A DNA stretch of 64,000 nt from Phycisphaerales bacterium AB-hyl4 (GTDB taxonomy: Bacteria; Planctomycetota; Phycisphaerae; Phycisphaerales; Phycisphaeraceae), in assembly GCA_041821185.1 (NCBI GenBank), contig JBGUBD010000010.1, positions 1 through 64,000 of the forward strand. The letters run 5' to 3'. Shown piece after piece: positions 17,075 to 26,074 of the stretch (position 1 is the stretch's first letter; every line of letters begins with the position of its first letter). The notes under the pieces are model-generated. The model was not told where the DNA came from, did not search any database, and saw only the letters and a list, made by a program, of their open reading frames with translations. The translations under genes were made by a program, and so were the position numbers.

Positions 17075-17406
17075 AGAGAAACCGCCTTCCAAACCACGCA
17101 GAGGTTACGGAGTGCATGGTAGTCCGCCTCATACCGTCGAGCCAGAGGGGGACGCGATGCAGTGCAACTTATATAAGAGGACAACGCGCGTTCCCCCTGG
17201 CAACATTCAGCAGCGGTGCTTGCACCGCGCGCTCGAGCCCGCACGACGCAGAGCGCGGTGCAAGCACCGCGGCTAAATGGGGATCGCGAGATCGAAGCTG
17301 CGTCGCGGGCCCTAGATTAATGAATTAAAGGCCTGCATATCTTTTATTATCTGCTACATTATCCGCATGAACGCCCCTCCGAGGGGCCTATGTGGAGGTT
17401 ATTGGC
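17075..17406. other. Divergent intergenic region between hsp20 and the porin gene
   Basis: No gene is visible in these 332 bases. It holds a short palindrome CTTATATAAG near 17169, a TTAGCCGCG-family repeat (17213-17280), an AT-rich stretch (17310-17365) that is the likely porin promoter area, and a small hairpin GCCCCTC/GAGGGGC (17373-17387) ending seven bases before the porin GGAGG. I could not assign -35/-10 boxes with confidence. Confidence 0.6.
17213..17280. repeat. Dispersed palindromic repeat with CGGCTAAATG tail, copy 2
   Basis: Arms GCGGTGCTTGCACCGCGC and GCGCGGTGCAAGCACCGC are perfect 18-base complements; each arm is itself nearly palindromic. The right arm runs into CGGCTAAATGG, the tail shared with copies at 51883, 59371 and 62819. 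The stem sequence differs from the other copies, but the tail does not. Confidence 0.8.
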
Positions 17407-18747
17407 ATGATGTCTTCGAAATCCCGGTTGGTGACGTATCGATGGATTGCCCTGTTTGCCCTGCTGCCGACGGCTTTCACGCTGGCGGGCGGCCGCGTGT
17501 TGGCGGACGACTTCGACGCGCTGCGCGACGACATGCAGCGGATGCAGCGGCAGCTCGACGCACAGCAGGCCGTGATCGAACGGCAGCAGCGCGAGCTTGA
17601 ATCGCTTCGGCCGACGGATGCGCAGGAGCGCTGGCTGGACGAGGCCCGCTCGGAGCAGGTGCGTCAACTGGCGGCGGAGGTGATCGCGGACGCGGACGCT
17701 CGCGACACGCGTCGGCCTTGGGCGGGACATGATGGCACCTTTTCACTGCGGTCGGCCGACGGACGGTTTCGATTGAACATCGGGGCGCTGTTGCAGCCTC
17801 GCTACGTCTACACGCACCGGGCCGGCGACGCGGAGGACAGCTCGACGTTTACGATCAACCGCGCGCAGCTCGACTTCGCGGGGCATGTGTTCGACCCGCG
17901 GTTCACGTTTCGGCTGATGCCCGAGTTCGCTCGCGATCCGGAGATGCTCGACGCGTGGGTGAACTTTGCCTTCATGGATCAGTTGCAGGTGCGAGCAGGC
18001 CAATTCACTGTGCCGTTTCAGTGGCATCGTGTGATCACGCACCGCAGACAGCATTTTTCGCAGCGCGGCCTGGCGTCGGAGACGTTCGGCGTGCCGGGCG
18101 GGTATGACATCGGCCTGATGGTGCACGGCCGAGGCTCGCAGCGCGACTGGGATTACGCGCTGGGCTTCTTCGGCGGCGAGGGGCGAAACGTGGGCATCAC
18201 CGAGGGTACGGGGCATATGGCGGTCGCGCGGATGAGCTACGCGCTCATGGGCACGCTGCCGACCGCCGAGTCGGACATCACCACCATGGACGGGCCGGGC
18301 CTGAGCGTCGGCGGCGGTCTGCTGGGCGCGTGGGACAACACGCTGCGCGACTGGGACCGCGGCCAGTCGCTGGTCGGCGACACGGCCGGCGACTGGCTCG
18401 CCGCCACCGCCGACGTGCACTACCGCTGGCTGGGCATCAGCCTCGCGGCCGACGGCTACTGGCGGCATGTCTCGCCAAGCGACTCGGCGGTGGCGTCGTA
18501 CGACGGCTGGGGCTTCGGCGTCTCGGCGGGCTACACGTTCATGCCGGAACTCTACGAAGTGGTCGCCCGCGTCGGCCAGGCGATGGCGGACACGAACGTC
18601 GGCGACACCCGGCAGCGCGAATACGGCATCGGCCTGAACATCTACCACGAGGGGCACGCCTGGAAAACCCGCCTGAACTACCTCTACCTCGACACTCCCC
18701 TGGGCGACTCAGGCCGATTCATCCTCGAACACCACCTGGACTTTTGA
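17407..18747 (+). CDS. Outer-membrane porin, OprP/OprO (phosphate-selective) family
   Basis: A predicted outer-membrane beta-barrel channel of 446 residues. It opens with a signal peptide (WIALFALLPTAFTLAGGRVLA). A coiled-coil segment follows (ALRDDMQRMQRQLDAQQAVI), probably a periplasmic trimeric stalk. From about residue 115 there are repeated amphipathic strands (FRLNIGALLQPRYVYTH, TFTINRAQLDFAGHVFDPRF, RAGQFTVPFQW), and the last residue is Phe, as expected for a barrel. Family members pass anions such as phosphate; the substrate here is not shown. GGAGG eight bases before the ATG at 17407 fixes the start. No clear Pho box is seen upstream. Confidence 0.85.
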   Translation: MMSSKSRLVTYRWIALFALLPTAFTLAGGRVLADDFDALRDDMQRMQRQLDAQQAVIERQQRELESLRPTDAQERWLDEARSEQVRQLAAEVIADADARDTRRPWAGHDGTFSLRSADGRFRLNIGALLQPRYVYTHRAGDAEDSSTFTINRAQLDFAGHVFDPRFTFRLMPEFARDPEMLDAWVNFAFMDQLQVRAGQFTVPFQWHRVITHRRQHFSQRGLASETFGVPGGYDIGLMVHGRGSQRDWDYALGFFGGEGRNVGITEGTGHMAVARMSYALMGTLPTAESDITTMDGPGLSVGGGLLGAWDNTLRDWDRGQSLVGDTAGDWLAATADVHYRWLGISLAADGYWRHVSPSDSAVASYDGWGFGVSAGYTFMPELYEVVARVGQAMADTNVGDTRQREYGIGLNIYHEGHAWKTRLNYLYLDTPLGDSGRFILEHHLDF

Positions 18748-18758
18748 TTTGCCGCCGG

Positions 18759-18821
18759 GCTGAGCGACTGAAGTCGCTCAGCCTCACGCCCCAAGCCTCA
18801 AGCCCCACTGCCTCACGCCCC
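18759..18821. repeat. Hairpin plus CCTCACGCCCCA direct repeats
   Basis: GCTGAGCGACT and AGTCGCTCAGC form an 11-bp stem (18759-18782). Two copies of CCTCACGCCCCA flank an AAGCCTCAAGCCCC spacer. The block follows the porin stop and could act as its transcript end. It has the same style as other repeat families here. Confidence 0.65.
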
Positions 18822-18850
18822 ACGCCCACCGCGCGGTATAATGCCGCGTC

Positions 18851-19597
18851 ATGCCGCGACTGCTTTCCATCACCGCCGCCCTGCTGCTTCTCGCCGCGCC
18901 TGCGGTGCACGCCGACTCGACGGTGGTTGGCCCGGTCGATCCGAATACCGCGTTCGGCCCGATGACGATCGACCAGGGTGTGGGCGATCTCGACCCGGTG
19001 GGCACGAGCCTTCGCCGACTCGAGCCGGGCAACGCGATGCACAGCACGCGCGTCCGCCTGCATCGCCAGCCGGGTGCGGGCGATAACCCCGGCCAGCCGC
19101 AGATCGACCCGACAACGGGCCTGGCCTTGCCGAGCATGTACCGTTACAGCGCGCCGGGGGTCAATGCGTTGTTCGATCGGCCGGACTATGTGATGAAGAC
19201 CGGCACGGGCTCGCGCGACATGGCGCGTAACGTGGCGGCTCGGCCGGACGGCGCGTTTATTGAGGCCGTGCCTGCGGGCACGATTTTCGACCTTCGGCCG
19301 GAGTCGGCGTATCAACATCTGATGGCGCCGTTTCACACCCACACCGAGCCGGAAGACTGGCAGGACATGCGGGTGGACCATCGCTATCGCATAGACGGCC
19401 GAGCGAACCTCGGCGGCGGCGAGCGTGGTGATCGGGGTGAGCAGTTTGATCGCAGCCGACATCCGCACATTCCGCCGGACACGGAGATTCCCGCGCGTCT
19501 GCCACGGCGTTTTGATCCGGAACCGAAGCCCGAGCCGACCGCGGCGTCGGAGTCAGAGTCGGCATCTGAGTCGACGTCGGATCGTGAGCGGGAGTAG
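18851..19597 (+). CDS. Secreted protein of unknown function with acidic Ser/Glu tail
   Basis: A 248-residue product with a signal peptide (LLSITAALLLLAAPAVHA). The mature part is hydrophilic and Pro/Gly/Asp-rich, with no domain that I recognise. Its middle (MYRYSAPGVNALFDRPDYVM, then FDLRPESAYQHLMAPF) is the best candidate for a folded core. The tail after about residue 210 is low complexity (PEPKPEPTAASESESASEST). It stands alone between the porin and the tRNA gene, and no partner is evident. Confidence 0.7.
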   Translation: MPRLLSITAALLLLAAPAVHADSTVVGPVDPNTAFGPMTIDQGVGDLDPVGTSLRRLEPGNAMHSTRVRLHRQPGAGDNPGQPQIDPTTGLALPSMYRYSAPGVNALFDRPDYVMKTGTGSRDMARNVAARPDGAFIEAVPAGTIFDLRPESAYQHLMAPFHTHTEPEDWQDMRVDHRYRIDGRANLGGGERGDRGEQFDRSRHPHIPPDTEIPARLPRRFDPEPKPEPTAASESESASESTSDRERE

Positions 19598-19644
19598 TTG
19601 GCGGCCCGCGTCGGCGTGGGCAGCCGCTGGTGTCGGCATGTCGC

Positions 19645-19650
19645 TATAAT
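19645..19650 (+). promoter_or_regulatory. Likely -10 box of the tRNA-Val gene
   Basis: TATAAT lies 12 bases before the tRNA 5' end, in a stretch otherwise over 60% GC. No convincing -35 box is seen at the expected distance. Confidence 0.55.
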
Positions 19651-19661
19651 GCGGCCGATCG

Positions 19662-19735
19662 GGGCGATTAGCTCAGTTGGCTAGAGCGCTTCCCTTACAA
19701 GGAAGAAGTCACAGGTTCGAGTCCTGTATCGCCCA
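19662..19735 (+). tRNA. tRNA-Val (anticodon TAC)
   Basis: The 74-base cloverleaf has acceptor arms GGGCGAT and ATCGCCC, a D-arm with GCTCAGTTGGCTAGAGC, an anticodon stem CTTCC/GGAAG with loop CTTACAA (TAC), and the T-arm ACAGGTTCGAGTCCTGT. The discriminator base is A. CCA is not encoded (the next bases are TTT), so it must be added by a tRNA nucleotidyltransferase. Confidence 0.95.
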
Positions 19736-19927
19736 TTTCTGCCGGCGCGGTCGCATGGCGGGGAGTGCGGGTCCGAGGGGGTGGGTCCGGGGGTGGGTCC
19801 GAGGGTGCGGCGCGGGGTGGGTTGATCCGTAGCGATCGTTTCGAGCATTGTGTTTTCGCCGACGGGCCGACGCCTGTCGGGTGTTGATGTATTTTTGCCG
19901 TTTTTTGCCCATTGCCGAGGCCGCGCC

Positions 19928-22900
19928 ATGACCGCCACGCCGACGACTGTTGCCGACTCGCCCGCCGCGGTGAGCCGAGTGTTCCGATTTGAAGTGCGCG
20001 CCGTGGAAGGGCAGGTGGACCCGCACGCCGAGACGGTGCATCGCGAGGCGGCGTCGGCGTTCGCGGGCGAGCCGAGCGTTGAGCGTGTGTTGGCAGCGCG
20101 GGTGTACCTGATCGAAGCGGCGGTGGATGGGTCGACCCTCGAGCCGGCGGCGCGGGAACTGCTGGGCGATCCGGTGGCGCAGGCGGTGCACGTGGGCGTT
20201 GGGCCGACGGCGGAGCGGGCGGCGACGGTGGAGGTGCACTACCAGCCGGGCGTGATGGACCCGGTCGCGCAGTCGACGCGCGAGGCGTTGGTGGAAGCGC
20301 TGCCGAGCCTGTCGCTGGAGCAGGTGGACGTGCGGACCGGCTGGCGGTTTGACCTGGTGTTCGCTGAGGGCGCGGCTCGGCCGAGCGAAGCGGACCTGCG
20401 CGGCTTTGCCGAGCGAGCGCTGGCCAACCCGGTCATTCAAGAGATTCACCTTTCGCCTTTCCATCCCGACGCGTTCCCGCACGGCCACGCGTACAAGCTG
20501 CACCTGACCAACGTCAACATCCGCGACCTCGACGACGCGGGCCTGATGAAGCTCTCCCGCGAAGGCCACCTCTTCCTCTCGCTCGATGAGATGCAGGCGA
20601 TCCAGCATTACTACCGCGAGGCCGACCGCGAGCCAACCGACATCGAACTGGAAACCCTCGCCCAGACCTGGTCGGAACACTGCGTTCACAAAACACTCAA
20701 AGCCACCATCGATTACAAATCCGAAATTCGAAATCCGAAATCCGACATTCGCTTCGAAGGTCGCCCGGGCCACGAAGTGCACGAAGACGGCACGGTGACG
20801 ATTCACAACCTGCTCAAGTCCACCGTCGCCGCGGCGACGCATGAGCTGATGAGCAAGGAACCGCACAGCACCTGGTGTGTCAGCGTCTTTGAAGACAACG
20901 CGGGCATCGTTCGCTTCGACGACGAAGACGGCGTGTGCATCAAAGTCGAAACGCACAACCACCCGTCCGCCATCGAGCCCTACGGCGGCGCGGCGACAGG
21001 CATCGGCGGCTGCATCCGCGACATTCTCGGCACGGGCCTCGCCGCCATGCCCATCGCCAACACCAACACGTTCGCCGTTGCTCCGCCGGATACGACCGAC
21101 CTGCCGCGCGGCGTGATTCACCCCAAGCGCGTCCTCCAGCAGGTCGTCGCGGGCGTACGCGACTACGGCAACCGGATGGGCATCCCCACCGTCAACGGCA
21201 GCGTCTACTTTCACAACGACTACCTTGGCAACCCGCTGGTGTTCGCCGGCTGCATCGGCCTTATCCCGCTGGACAAATGCTTCGGCAGCGCTCGGCCGGG
21301 CGATCGCATTATCGCGCTCGGCGGCGCGACGGGCCGCGACGGCATTCACGGTGCGACCTTCTCCAGTGCCGAGCTGACCGACACGCACGCGGACGAATTC
21401 AGCCATGCGGTGCAGATCGGCAATCCGATCACGCAGAAGAAGACGGCCGACGTGATCCTCAAAGCCCGCGACTGGGAAGATGGTCCGCTGTTCAGCGCGA
21501 TCACCGACTGCGGCGCGGGCGGCTTTTCCAGCGCGGTCGGCGAGATGGGCGAAAAGGTCGGCGCCTATGTCGAACTCGAAAAAGCGCCGCTGAAATATGC
21601 GGGCTTGAGCTACACGGAGATCTGGATCAGCGAGGCGCAGGAGCGTATGGTGCTCGCCGTGCCCGCGGAGAAGGTGGACACGCTTCGCGCGTTGTGCGAA
21701 TCGGAAGACGTAGGCTTCAGCGACCTCGGCGCGTTCGGCTGCGGCACGGACGGCGCGACGCATGAGCAGCCTGACGAGCCGACGCTGATTCTGACATACG
21801 AAGGCACGCAGGTCGGCCAACTCACGATGCACCTGCTGCACGACGGCATCCCGACGCCCACGCGACAAGCGGAGTGGGGGTCGCAGAAGGTTTCTGGTTC
21901 CTCGTCTCTCGTTTCTGGTTCGGGAAGCAAGCAACTCGAAACGCGAAACTCGAAACTCGAAACGCTGCTATCGCACCCCAACATCGCGAGCAAGCATTGG
22001 ATTGTTCGGCAGTATGACCACGAAGTGCAAGGCGGGTCGGTGGTCAAGCCGTTGGTCGGGCCGGAGCAGGACGGGCCCAGCGATGGTGCGGTTGTTCGGC
22101 CGAAGCTTGATAGCCGAAGGGGTGTGGCGCTGGCGAGCGGGATGGCGCCGCATCTGTCGGAGAAGGCGACCGGCGAAGGGCTTGCGGTGGATGGCGATTC
22201 GTATTGGGCCACGCTCGCCGCGATCGACGAAGCGGTGCGCAACGCGGTGTGTGTCGGGGCCGACCCGGCGCGGATTGCGATACTGGACAACTTCTGCTGG
22301 CCGAAGTGTGACGACCCGCAACAGCTCGGCTCGCTGGTTCGCGCTGCCGAGGCGTGCTACGACGGGGCGATGGCCTACCGCACGCCGTTCGTGTCGGGCA
22401 AGGACTCGCTGAGCAACCAGTTCACGACCGACACGGGGCGGGTGATCACCATTCCGCCGACGCTGCTGGTGACGGCGATGGGCATCGTGGACGACGTCGC
22501 CCGCAGTCGCACGATGGACGCCAAGGCCGCGGGCAACGCCCTGCTGATCGTCGGCCAGACAAGCCCCGCGCTCGGCGGCTCGCATTACACCGCAATGGGC
22601 TTCGCCAACGAAGGCGACAACCTCACCATCCCGCGCCTCGACCTCAAGCAGGGCCCGCGCAACGCCCGCGCGGTCGCGAGCCTGATTGCAGATGGGTTGA
22701 TCGCGTCGGCCCACGACTGTTCGGACGGCGGGCTGCTCGTCGCCGCGGCGGAGATGGCCTTTGCCGGCCGCATCGGTCTGCAACTGGACCTCACCCACCT
22801 GCCCGTCACGCGCGAGCTGGACATTGACACCGCCTGCTACGCCGAGACGCCCAGCCGATACCTGCTGGAAGTCTCGCCCGCGAAGCTCGACCAGGTGCTC

Positions 22901-23053
22901 AAGAAGCTGCTGGAAATTGACGCGCCGTTCGCACAGATCGGCACGTTCAACGACAGCGATCAGCTCACCGTCCGCACGGACCGCGAAGGCCAAACCTTCG
23001 ACGCCACGCTGGATGAGCTTCGCAACGCCTGGCTTGCGCCGTTGGACTGGTGA
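19928..23053 (+). CDS. purL: Phosphoribosylformylglycinamidine synthase, PurS-PurL fusion
   Basis: Makes formylglycinamidine ribotide in purine synthesis. The 1041-residue product starts at the ATG at 19928, with GAGG eight bases upstream. The N-terminal ~180 residues look like duplicated PurS-type folds (FRFEVRAVEGQVDPHAETVH; GWRFDLVFAEGAARPSEADL). The PurL body has the signature SEHCVHKT, VKVETHNHPSAIEPYGGAAT, DCGAGGFSSAVGEMG and SHDCSDGGLL-like motifs. No glutaminase domain is attached, so a separate PurQ is expected elsewhere. Two dispersed repeats lie in frame: residues about 263-275 (KSEIRNPKSDIR) and 654-680 ([12 protein letters not shown]). Both are probably surface loops. Separated from polA by a 32-bp inverted repeat. 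Confidence 0.95.
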   Translation: MTATPTTVADSPAAVSRVFRFEVRAVEGQVDPHAETVHREAASAFAGEPSVERVLAARVYLIEAAVDGSTLEPAARELLGDPVAQAVHVGVGPTAERAATVEVHYQPGVMDPVAQSTREALVEALPSLSLEQVDVRTGWRFDLVFAEGAARPSEADLRGFAERALANPVIQEIHLSPFHPDAFPHGHAYKLHLTNVNIRDLDDAGLMKLSREGHLFLSLDEMQAIQHYYREADREPTDIELETLAQTWSEHCVHKTLKATIDYKSEIRNPKSDIRFEGRPGHEVHEDGTVTIHNLLKSTVAAATHELMSKEPHSTWCVSVFEDNAGIVRFDDEDGVCIKVETHNHPSAIEPYGGAATGIGGCIRDILGTGLAAMPIANTNTFAVAPPDTTDLPRGVIHPKRVLQQVVAGVRDYGNRMGIPTVNGSVYFHNDYLGNPLVFAGCIGLIPLDKCFGSARPGDRIIALGGATGRDGIHGATFSSAELTDTHADEFSHAVQIGNPITQKKTADVILKARDWEDGPLFSAITDCGAGGFSSAVGEMGEKVGAYVELEKAPLKYAGLSYTEIWISEAQERMVLAVPAEKVDTLRALCESEDVGFSDLGAFGCGTDGATHEQPDEPTLILTYEGTQVGQLTMHLLHDGIPTPTRQAEWGSQKVSGSSSLVSGSGSKQLETRNSKLETLLSHPNIASKHWIVRQYDHEVQGGSVVKPLVGPEQDGPSDGAVVRPKLDSRRGVALASGMAPHLSEKATGEGLAVDGDSYWATLAAIDEAVRNAVCVGADPARIAILDNFCWPKCDDPQQLGSLVRAAEACYDGAMAYRTPFVSGKDSLSNQFTTDTGRVITIPPTLLVTAMGIVDDVARSRTMDAKAAGNALLIVGQTSPALGGSHYTAMGFANEGDNLTIPRLDLKQGPRNARAVASLIADGLIASAHDCSDGGLLVAAAEMAFAGRIGLQLDLTHLPVTRELDIDTACYAETPSRYLLEVSPAKLDQVLKKLLEIDAPFAQIGTFNDSDQLTVRTDREGQTFDATLDELRNAWLAPLDW
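20716..20750. repeat. AATCCGAAATTCG repeat inside purL
   Basis: Three near-identical units of AAATCCGAAATTCG/AAATCCG are read in frame as KSEIRNPKSDIR, about residues 263-275 of PurL. The same repeat family occupies the dacB-pyk gap (4950-5029). The insertion follows the conserved SEHCVHKTLKATIDY stretch and precedes FEGRPGHE. Confidence 0.85.
21888..21967. repeat. GAAACTCGAAAC repeat pair inside purL
   Basis: TTTCTGGTTC units on the left and CTCGAAACGCGAAACTCGAAAC on the right form a rough inverted repeat that is translated in frame (SGSSSLVSGSGSKQ, then [10 protein letters not shown]). It lies in the linker between the two halves of the PurL body. Other copies: 31256, 44761 and 53547. Confidence 0.85.
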
Positions 23054-23059
23054 CCACCA

Positions 23060-23152
23060 TTAGCCGCGAAGCGCAGCGGAGCGCGGTTTGTACCATCGCG
23101 GTCGTTACCATCGCGGTCGCACAAACCGCGCTCCGCTGCGCTTCGCGGCTAA
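23060..23152. repeat. Perfect 32-bp inverted repeat between purL and polA
   Basis: Arms at 23060-23091 and 23121-23152 are exact reverse complements and begin TTAGCCGCGAAGCGCAGC, the same outer arm as at 809. The loop (23092-23120) is a tandem 15-base repeat, ACCATCGCGGTCGTT followed by ACCATCGCGGTCGC. The element fills nearly all of the 115-bp gap, ending 17 bp before the polA start. Confidence 0.9.
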
Positions 23153-23168
23153 CACCTATAATCCCCTC

Positions 23169-26051
23169 ATGCCCCGCGATACACCTGACAACACGCTTTA
23201 CCTGATCGACGGCCACGCGCAGATTTTCCGCGCCTACTACGCGATCCGTACGAGCATGACCAGCCCCGTCACCGGCGAGCCGACCAACGCGGTGTTTGCC
23301 TATACGGGGATGCTGCTGAAGCTGTTCAACCAGTTTCGCCCGCATTATGTGGCGATGGCGATCGACTCGCCGGGCAAGACGTTTCGCGATGAGTTGTATG
23401 AGGATTACAAAGCGCAGCGCGAAGCTCCCCCGGAGGATTTCGCCCAGCAGATTCCGCGCATTCTCGAAATCACTCGGCTGTTCGGCATTCCCGTGCTGGG
23501 TCAGGAAGGCGCGGAGGCGGACGACCTGATCGCCACCATCACGCAGCGGATCCTCGACGACGCGGGCCACGCGGACGTGAAGCTCCGCCTCGTTTCGAAG
23601 GACAAAGACCTCGAACAACTGCTCGGCGATCGCGTGACGATGTTCGACATTCACACGGACACGACCATCGACACCGACTGGCTGATGGAGAAACGCGGCA
23701 TCACGCCCGAACAGGTCATCGACCTGCTCACCCTCACCGGCGACAGCGTGGACAACATCCCCGGCGTCAAAGGCATCGGCCCGAAGACTGCCAGCGCGCT
23801 GCTGCAACAGTACGGCTCGATCGACAGCCTTTACGAACATCTCGACGAGATCAAAGGCAAGCGCAAGGAGAACCTCGTTGCGGCAAGAGAGTTTCTCCCG
23901 ACCGCGAAAAAGCTCGTCACGCTCGACCGCGATGTTGATATCCCCTTCAACCTTGAAGACGCAAGAGTGGGAGGTATTGACGCTCAGACGCTGCGCGTGC
24001 TGTTCAAGCAGATGGGCTTTAATCGCCACGTCGACGAGCTCGACCGCCTGATCGCCAACGGCAGCGGCGGCGTCCCGCAGACCACCAGCGGGCCGACGTC
24101 AACCGGCGGCAGTGTCGCCAAAGCCGCTGCATCGAAGCCCGCCGACCCGCAGCAGCCCGGCCTGTTCGACACGGGCGAGCCGGACGCGAGCGCCGACGCA
24201 GCGCCAAGGCCCGACCTTTCGCGAGCCGAGCAATACGACTACGCCGCCATCACCACGCGCGAGCAGCTTGATGATCTGGTGGCCACGCTCAAGCAGCAGA
24301 AGCTCATCGCGGTCGACACGGAGACGATCGGCCTCGGCCACAAGACGCAGCTTTGCGGCATCTGCCTCGCGTGGCGGGCGGGCCAGGGCGTGTACGTGCC
24401 CGTGCGATCGCCCGAGCCTGGTAAGCATCTCGATCCGACGACCGTGCTCGATGCGCTTCGGCCGGTGCTTGAAGATGATGCGCTGCCCAAGTGTGGCCAC
24501 AACCTCAAGTATGACCTGCTCGTACTGCGGCACGCGGGCGTGCAGTTGCGCGGCGTTGCGTTTGACTCGATGGTGGGCGCGTACCTGCTCAACAAGCCGG
24601 GCCTGGGCATGGACCACCTCGCGCTGGCGGAACTCCAACACGAGACGATTCCCATCAGCCAACTCATCGGCGCGAAGGGCCGAGGCAAGACGCAGAAGAC
24701 GATGGACCAGGTGCCGCTGGATGTGATCACGCCTTACGCGGCGGAAGATGCGGACCTGTCGCTGAGGCTGGCGGAGAAGATGCGGCCGGAGCTTGACGAG
24801 CTTGGCATGTCGGCGTTGCTGGACACGATCGAAACGCCGCTGGTCAGCGTGCTCGCGGAGATGGAGCATCACGGCGTGTTGGTCAACCCGGCGGTGCTGG
24901 ACGAGCAGCGAAAGAAGCTGGACGAGCGCATTATCGAATTGCGCGACGCGATACACGACGCGGCGGGCGAGCCGTTCAACATTGATTCGCCCAAGCAACT
25001 CGCGGAAGTGTTGTTCACAAAGCTGAAGCTGCCGGTGGGCAAGCGGACAAAGACCGGGCCTTCGACCGATGTGGAAGTGCTTGAAAAGCTTTGCGACAAC
25101 GAGGAACTCACCGATGAGCAGCGGGCCGTGCCGAAGCTGATGGTGGAGTATCGTCAGTTGACGAAGCTGGTGGGCACGTATCTTGAAAGCCTGAAGGAAG
25201 CGATCGACGAAAAGTCGAAGCGCATCCACGCAAGCTTTCACCAGACGGGCACGACCACGGGTCGGCTGTCGTCCAGCGGGCCGAACCTCCAGAACATCCC
25301 CATCCGCACGGACATCGGCAGGCAGATCCGAAAAGCATTCATCGCGGACCCGGACCATGTGCTGCTGTGTGCCGACTACTCGCAGATCGAGTTGCGCATT
25401 CTCGCGCATCTGAGCAATGACGAAGCACTCATCGATGCGTTTGAGAAAGACCAGGACATTCACGCGGCGGTCGCGGCGCAGGTGTTCGGCGTTGACCTTG
25501 ACGCGGTGACCAGCGAGCAGCGCGGGCATGCGAAGACGATCAACTTCGGCATCGTCTACGGCGTTACGGCGTACGGGCTCGCGCGGCGGATTGAAAACCT
25601 CGACGTTGATGCGGCGAAAACGCTTATCGCTGACTACCGCGCGCGCTTCACCGGCATCGACCGTTTCCTGGCGGAGTGCATCGCGCACGCGGAGCAGCAC
25701 GGCTACGTCAAGACCATGCTCGGCCGACGGCGACCGATCCCGCAGATCAGCTCGACCAACGGCAACCAGCGCGCCCTCGGCGAACGGCTGGCGATCAACA
25801 CCGTCGTGCAAGGCTCGGCCGCCGACCTGATCAAGCAGGCGATGGTCAACCTGCATCGCCGAATCGAACGCGACAAGCTGCCGATGCGCATGCTGCTTCA
25901 GATTCACGACGAACTCGTGCTCGAAACGCCCGGCAGCGAAGCGGCAGCGATGGGCAAGATCGTCCGCGAAGAGATGGAGCAGGCGATGTCGTTGAAAGTG
26001 CCCTTACGCGTCGACCTCGGGCAAGGCGCGAACTGGTTCGACGCGAAGTGA
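23169..26051 (+). CDS. polA: DNA polymerase I with flap nuclease and proofreading domains
   Basis: Fills gaps and removes RNA primers in replication and repair. The 960-residue product has three domains. The 5'-3' nuclease (residues about 1-290) shows LIDGHAQIFRAYYA, EGAEADDLIAT and TGDSVDNIPGV. The 3'-5' exonuclease looks active: VDTETIGL (about 381), CGHNLKYDL and YAAEDADL carry the acidic residues. The polymerase has motif A CADYSQIELR (about 733), motif B KTINFGIVYG (about 788, with Phe at the site that disfavours dideoxynucleotides) and motif C IHDELVLE (about 912). The start at 23169 (MPRDTPDN) is preferred to the frame beginning inside the repeat at 23088. Confidence 0.97.
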   Translation: MPRDTPDNTLYLIDGHAQIFRAYYAIRTSMTSPVTGEPTNAVFAYTGMLLKLFNQFRPHYVAMAIDSPGKTFRDELYEDYKAQREAPPEDFAQQIPRILEITRLFGIPVLGQEGAEADDLIATITQRILDDAGHADVKLRLVSKDKDLEQLLGDRVTMFDIHTDTTIDTDWLMEKRGITPEQVIDLLTLTGDSVDNIPGVKGIGPKTASALLQQYGSIDSLYEHLDEIKGKRKENLVAAREFLPTAKKLVTLDRDVDIPFNLEDARVGGIDAQTLRVLFKQMGFNRHVDELDRLIANGSGGVPQTTSGPTSTGGSVAKAAASKPADPQQPGLFDTGEPDASADAAPRPDLSRAEQYDYAAITTREQLDDLVATLKQQKLIAVDTETIGLGHKTQLCGICLAWRAGQGVYVPVRSPEPGKHLDPTTVLDALRPVLEDDALPKCGHNLKYDLLVLRHAGVQLRGVAFDSMVGAYLLNKPGLGMDHLALAELQHETIPISQLIGAKGRGKTQKTMDQVPLDVITPYAAEDADLSLRLAEKMRPELDELGMSALLDTIETPLVSVLAEMEHHGVLVNPAVLDEQRKKLDERIIELRDAIHDAAGEPFNIDSPKQLAEVLFTKLKLPVGKRTKTGPSTDVEVLEKLCDNEELTDEQRAVPKLMVEYRQLTKLVGTYLESLKEAIDEKSKRIHASFHQTGTTTGRLSSSGPNLQNIPIRTDIGRQIRKAFIADPDHVLLCADYSQIELRILAHLSNDEALIDAFEKDQDIHAAVAAQVFGVDLDAVTSEQRGHAKTINFGIVYGVTAYGLARRIENLDVDAAKTLIADYRARFTGIDRFLAECIAHAEQHGYVKTMLGRRRPIPQISSTNGNQRALGERLAINTVVQGSAADLIKQAMVNLHRRIERDKLPMRMLLQIHDELVLETPGSEAAAMGKIVREEMEQAMSLKVPLRVDLGQGANWFDAK

Positions 26052-26074
26052 TTCCACGTTGCAAGTTGCTGCCC

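Noticed and set aside
17075..17200. CIRCE operator in front of hsp20
   Set aside because: No TTAGCACTC-N9-GAGTGCTAA match; only a short unrelated CTTATATAAG palindrome.
19600..19960. tRNA-Val as an integration site for a mobile element
   Set aside because: No integrase nearby and no direct repeat of the tRNA 3' end in the window.
19709..21934. A 741-codon open frame antisense to tRNA-Val and purL
   Set aside because: It crosses a tRNA on the opposite strand and has low-complexity composition; purL is certain.
24099..25907. A 602-codon frame antisense to polA
   Set aside because: No domain seen and it lies opposite conserved polymerase motifs.
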